Assembly: GCF_020194955.2 (NCBI RefSeq)
Contig: NZ_JAFCIY020000055.1
Location: 1-57,535, forward strand
Source of the DNA: Desulfuromonas sp. CSMB_57
Lineage (GTDB): Bacteria > Desulfobacterota > Desulfuromonadia > Desulfuromonadales > Syntrophotaleaceae
Direction: 5' to 3'
DNA length: 57,535 nucleotides
The notes beneath the pieces were generated by a model. That model was not told where the DNA came from. It searched no databases and worked only from the letters and a program-made list of their open reading frames with translations. Of the stretch, positions 56,518 to 57,535 are shown piece by piece. Within the stretch, counting starts at the first letter, position 1; the number at the start of each line of letters is the position of its first letter. A program made the position numbers and the translations under genes.

Positions 56518-57535
56518 ATGATCATCGTCATGAAACAGGGCGCCGGCAAGGAACTGCTGGCCGAAGTCAAGAAACGCATCCGGGAACTGGGCTACAAGCC
56601 CCATGTCATTCACGGTGAAACCCGCAACGTCATCGGGGCCATCGGTGACGAGCGGGGGAAAACGGTCCTGCAATCCCTGGAATCCATGGCCGGGGTCGAG
56701 GCCGTAGTACCCATTCTCAAGCCCTACAAACTGGCCAGCCGTGAAGTCCGACCGGAACCGAGCGTCTTCAACCTGGCGCCGGGACTCGACATCGGCGGAC
56801 GGAAACTGGTGGTCATGGCCGGTCCCTGCTCGGTGGAGGGAGAAAGCCAACTGTTGGAAACGGCCCAAGCGGTACAGGCTGCCGGCGCCAGTGTGCTGCG
56901 CGGCGGTGCCTTCAAACCGCGCACCAGTCCCTACGCGTTTCAGGGAATGGAGGAAGAAGGGCTGAAACTGCTGGCCCTGGCCCGGGAAAAGACCGGCTTG
57001 CCCATCATCACGGAGGTCGTCAATCCCAAGGACCTGGAACTGGTGGCCGGATATGCCGACATCCTCCAGGTCGGGGCCCGCAACGTCCAGAACTTCGCCC
57101 TGCTGAAGCTCCTCGGCCAACAGGACAAACCGGTACTGCTCAAGCGCGGCATGGCGACCACCATCCAGGAATTCCTCATGAGCGCCGAATACATCCTGGC
57201 CGAAGGCAATCAGCGGGTGATTCTTTGCGAGCGCGGCATCCGCACCTTCGAAACCGCGACCCGCAACACACTGGATCTGTCCGCCGTGCCGGTGCTCAAG
57301 GAACTGACCCACCTGCCGGTCATCGTCGATCCCTCCCATGCCACCGGACACGCCAGCCTGGTACCCGCCATGAGCTACGCGGCCGTGGCGGCCGGGTGCG
57401 ACGGCCTGTTGGTCGAGGTACACAACAACCCGGAACAGGCTTCCTGCGACGGACCGCAATCCCTGACCCCGGCCCGCTTTGCCGAAACCATGACCCGCCT
57501 GCGGGCCTTCGCCGCCGCAGCGGACCGGGAAGTGT
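56518..57535 (+). CDS. aroF: 3-deoxy-7-phosphoheptulonate (DAHP) synthase, type I-beta with regulatory N domain (3' partial)
   Basis: The protein starts [20 protein letters not shown], a ferredoxin-like/ACT-like regulatory domain of about 80 residues. The catalytic barrel follows: [60 protein letters not shown] and VDPSHATGH. This matches the Thermotoga-type DAHP synthase, which condenses phosphoenolpyruvate and erythrose-4-phosphate and is feedback-inhibited through the N domain. AAAGGAG precedes ATG. The frame runs off the window after 339 codons, close to the usual ~338-residue length. The attenuator upstream suggests control by Phe supply. Confidence 0.93.
   Translation, partial: MIIVMKQGAGKELLAEVKKRIRELGYKPHVIHGETRNVIGAIGDERGKTVLQSLESMAGVEAVVPILKPYKLASREVRPEPSVFNLAPGLDIGGRKLVVMAGPCSVEGESQLLETAQAVQAAGASVLRGGAFKPRTSPYAFQGMEEEGLKLLALAREKTGLPIITEVVNPKDLELVAGYADILQVGARNVQNFALLKLLGQQDKPVLLKRGMATTIQEFLMSAEYILAEGNQRVILCERGIRTFETATRNTLDLSAVPVLKELTHLPVIVDPSHATGHASLVPAMSYAAVAAGCDGLLVEVHNNPEQASCDGPQSLTPARFAETMTRLRAFAAAADREV

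Overview
The window is a GC-rich bacterial chromosome segment. Its gene content fits an anaerobic or microaerophilic deltaproteobacterium of the Desulfuromonadales type. Supporting features are rubrerythrins, a flavodiiron protein, a PerR-type Fur regulator, a ferredoxin-MinD ATPase, a NifX-like protein, a U32 peptidase with a long C-terminal part, DUF3793, GemA-like and DUF5752 proteins, and degenerate AGCCTTC heptamer repeats between genes. This is inference from gene content, with no database search. Both edge genes are cut: the first lacks its start and the last (DAHP synthase) lacks its stop.

Layout. 1-2.6 kb: Fe-S ATPase, NifX-like protein, thioesterase and metallo-beta-lactamase-fold protein. 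2.9-9.6 kb: pdxA, uvrA, a Trk/Ktr potassium uptake pair and a rubrerythrin with a strong promoter. 9.7-12.8 kb: zinc-ribbon protein, cmoA-cmoB (tRNA wobble uridine modification), a 4-oxalocrotonate tautomerase-like protein and a flavin reductase-like protein. 12.8-21.2 kb: a solitary Mu gp16/GemA-like gene, a THUMP protein, a LysR regulator divergent from a MoaD-like gene, DUF3793, CBS, patatin, radC and U32. 21.3-26.9 kb: the most unusual locus, a minus-strand RiPP-like operon. It has a PqqD-type leader-binding protein, a lasso-B2-type leader peptidase, four tandem 35-38-residue precursors with a lasso-type Y-x-x-P-x-L leader motif, an HPr-kinase-like protein, a nucleotidyltransferase and a radical SAM enzyme. 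No lasso cyclase or exporter is present. 27-33 kb: hemL and a MacAB-like export operon. 33-45 kb: Wzi-like outer-membrane protein, cardiolipin-synthase-like protein, DUF445, GNAT, M20 peptidase, sugar nucleotidyltransferase, Hsp33, a glycosyltransferase-acyltransferase pair and a 2-keto acid decarboxylase. 45-52.5 kb: a split YedE sulfur transporter, a thioesterase, a SprT-like protein, and an oxygen-defence cluster (two cupins, flavodiiron protein, PerR, rubrerythrin), then Rnk. 52.5-57.5 kb: tRNA-Phe, DUF5752-treT-otsA, and DAHP synthase behind a phenylalanine-rich leader peptide and intrinsic terminator.

Two non-coding patterns stand out. Four copies of a ~105-bp intergenic element share a conserved core. 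Their flanking arms differ between copies but stay self-complementary within each copy. A separate 85-bp inverted hairpin element overlaps the pdxA stop codon. Most other genes are housekeeping genes with ordinary organisation. No CRISPR array, rRNA, insertion sequence or intact prophage was seen.
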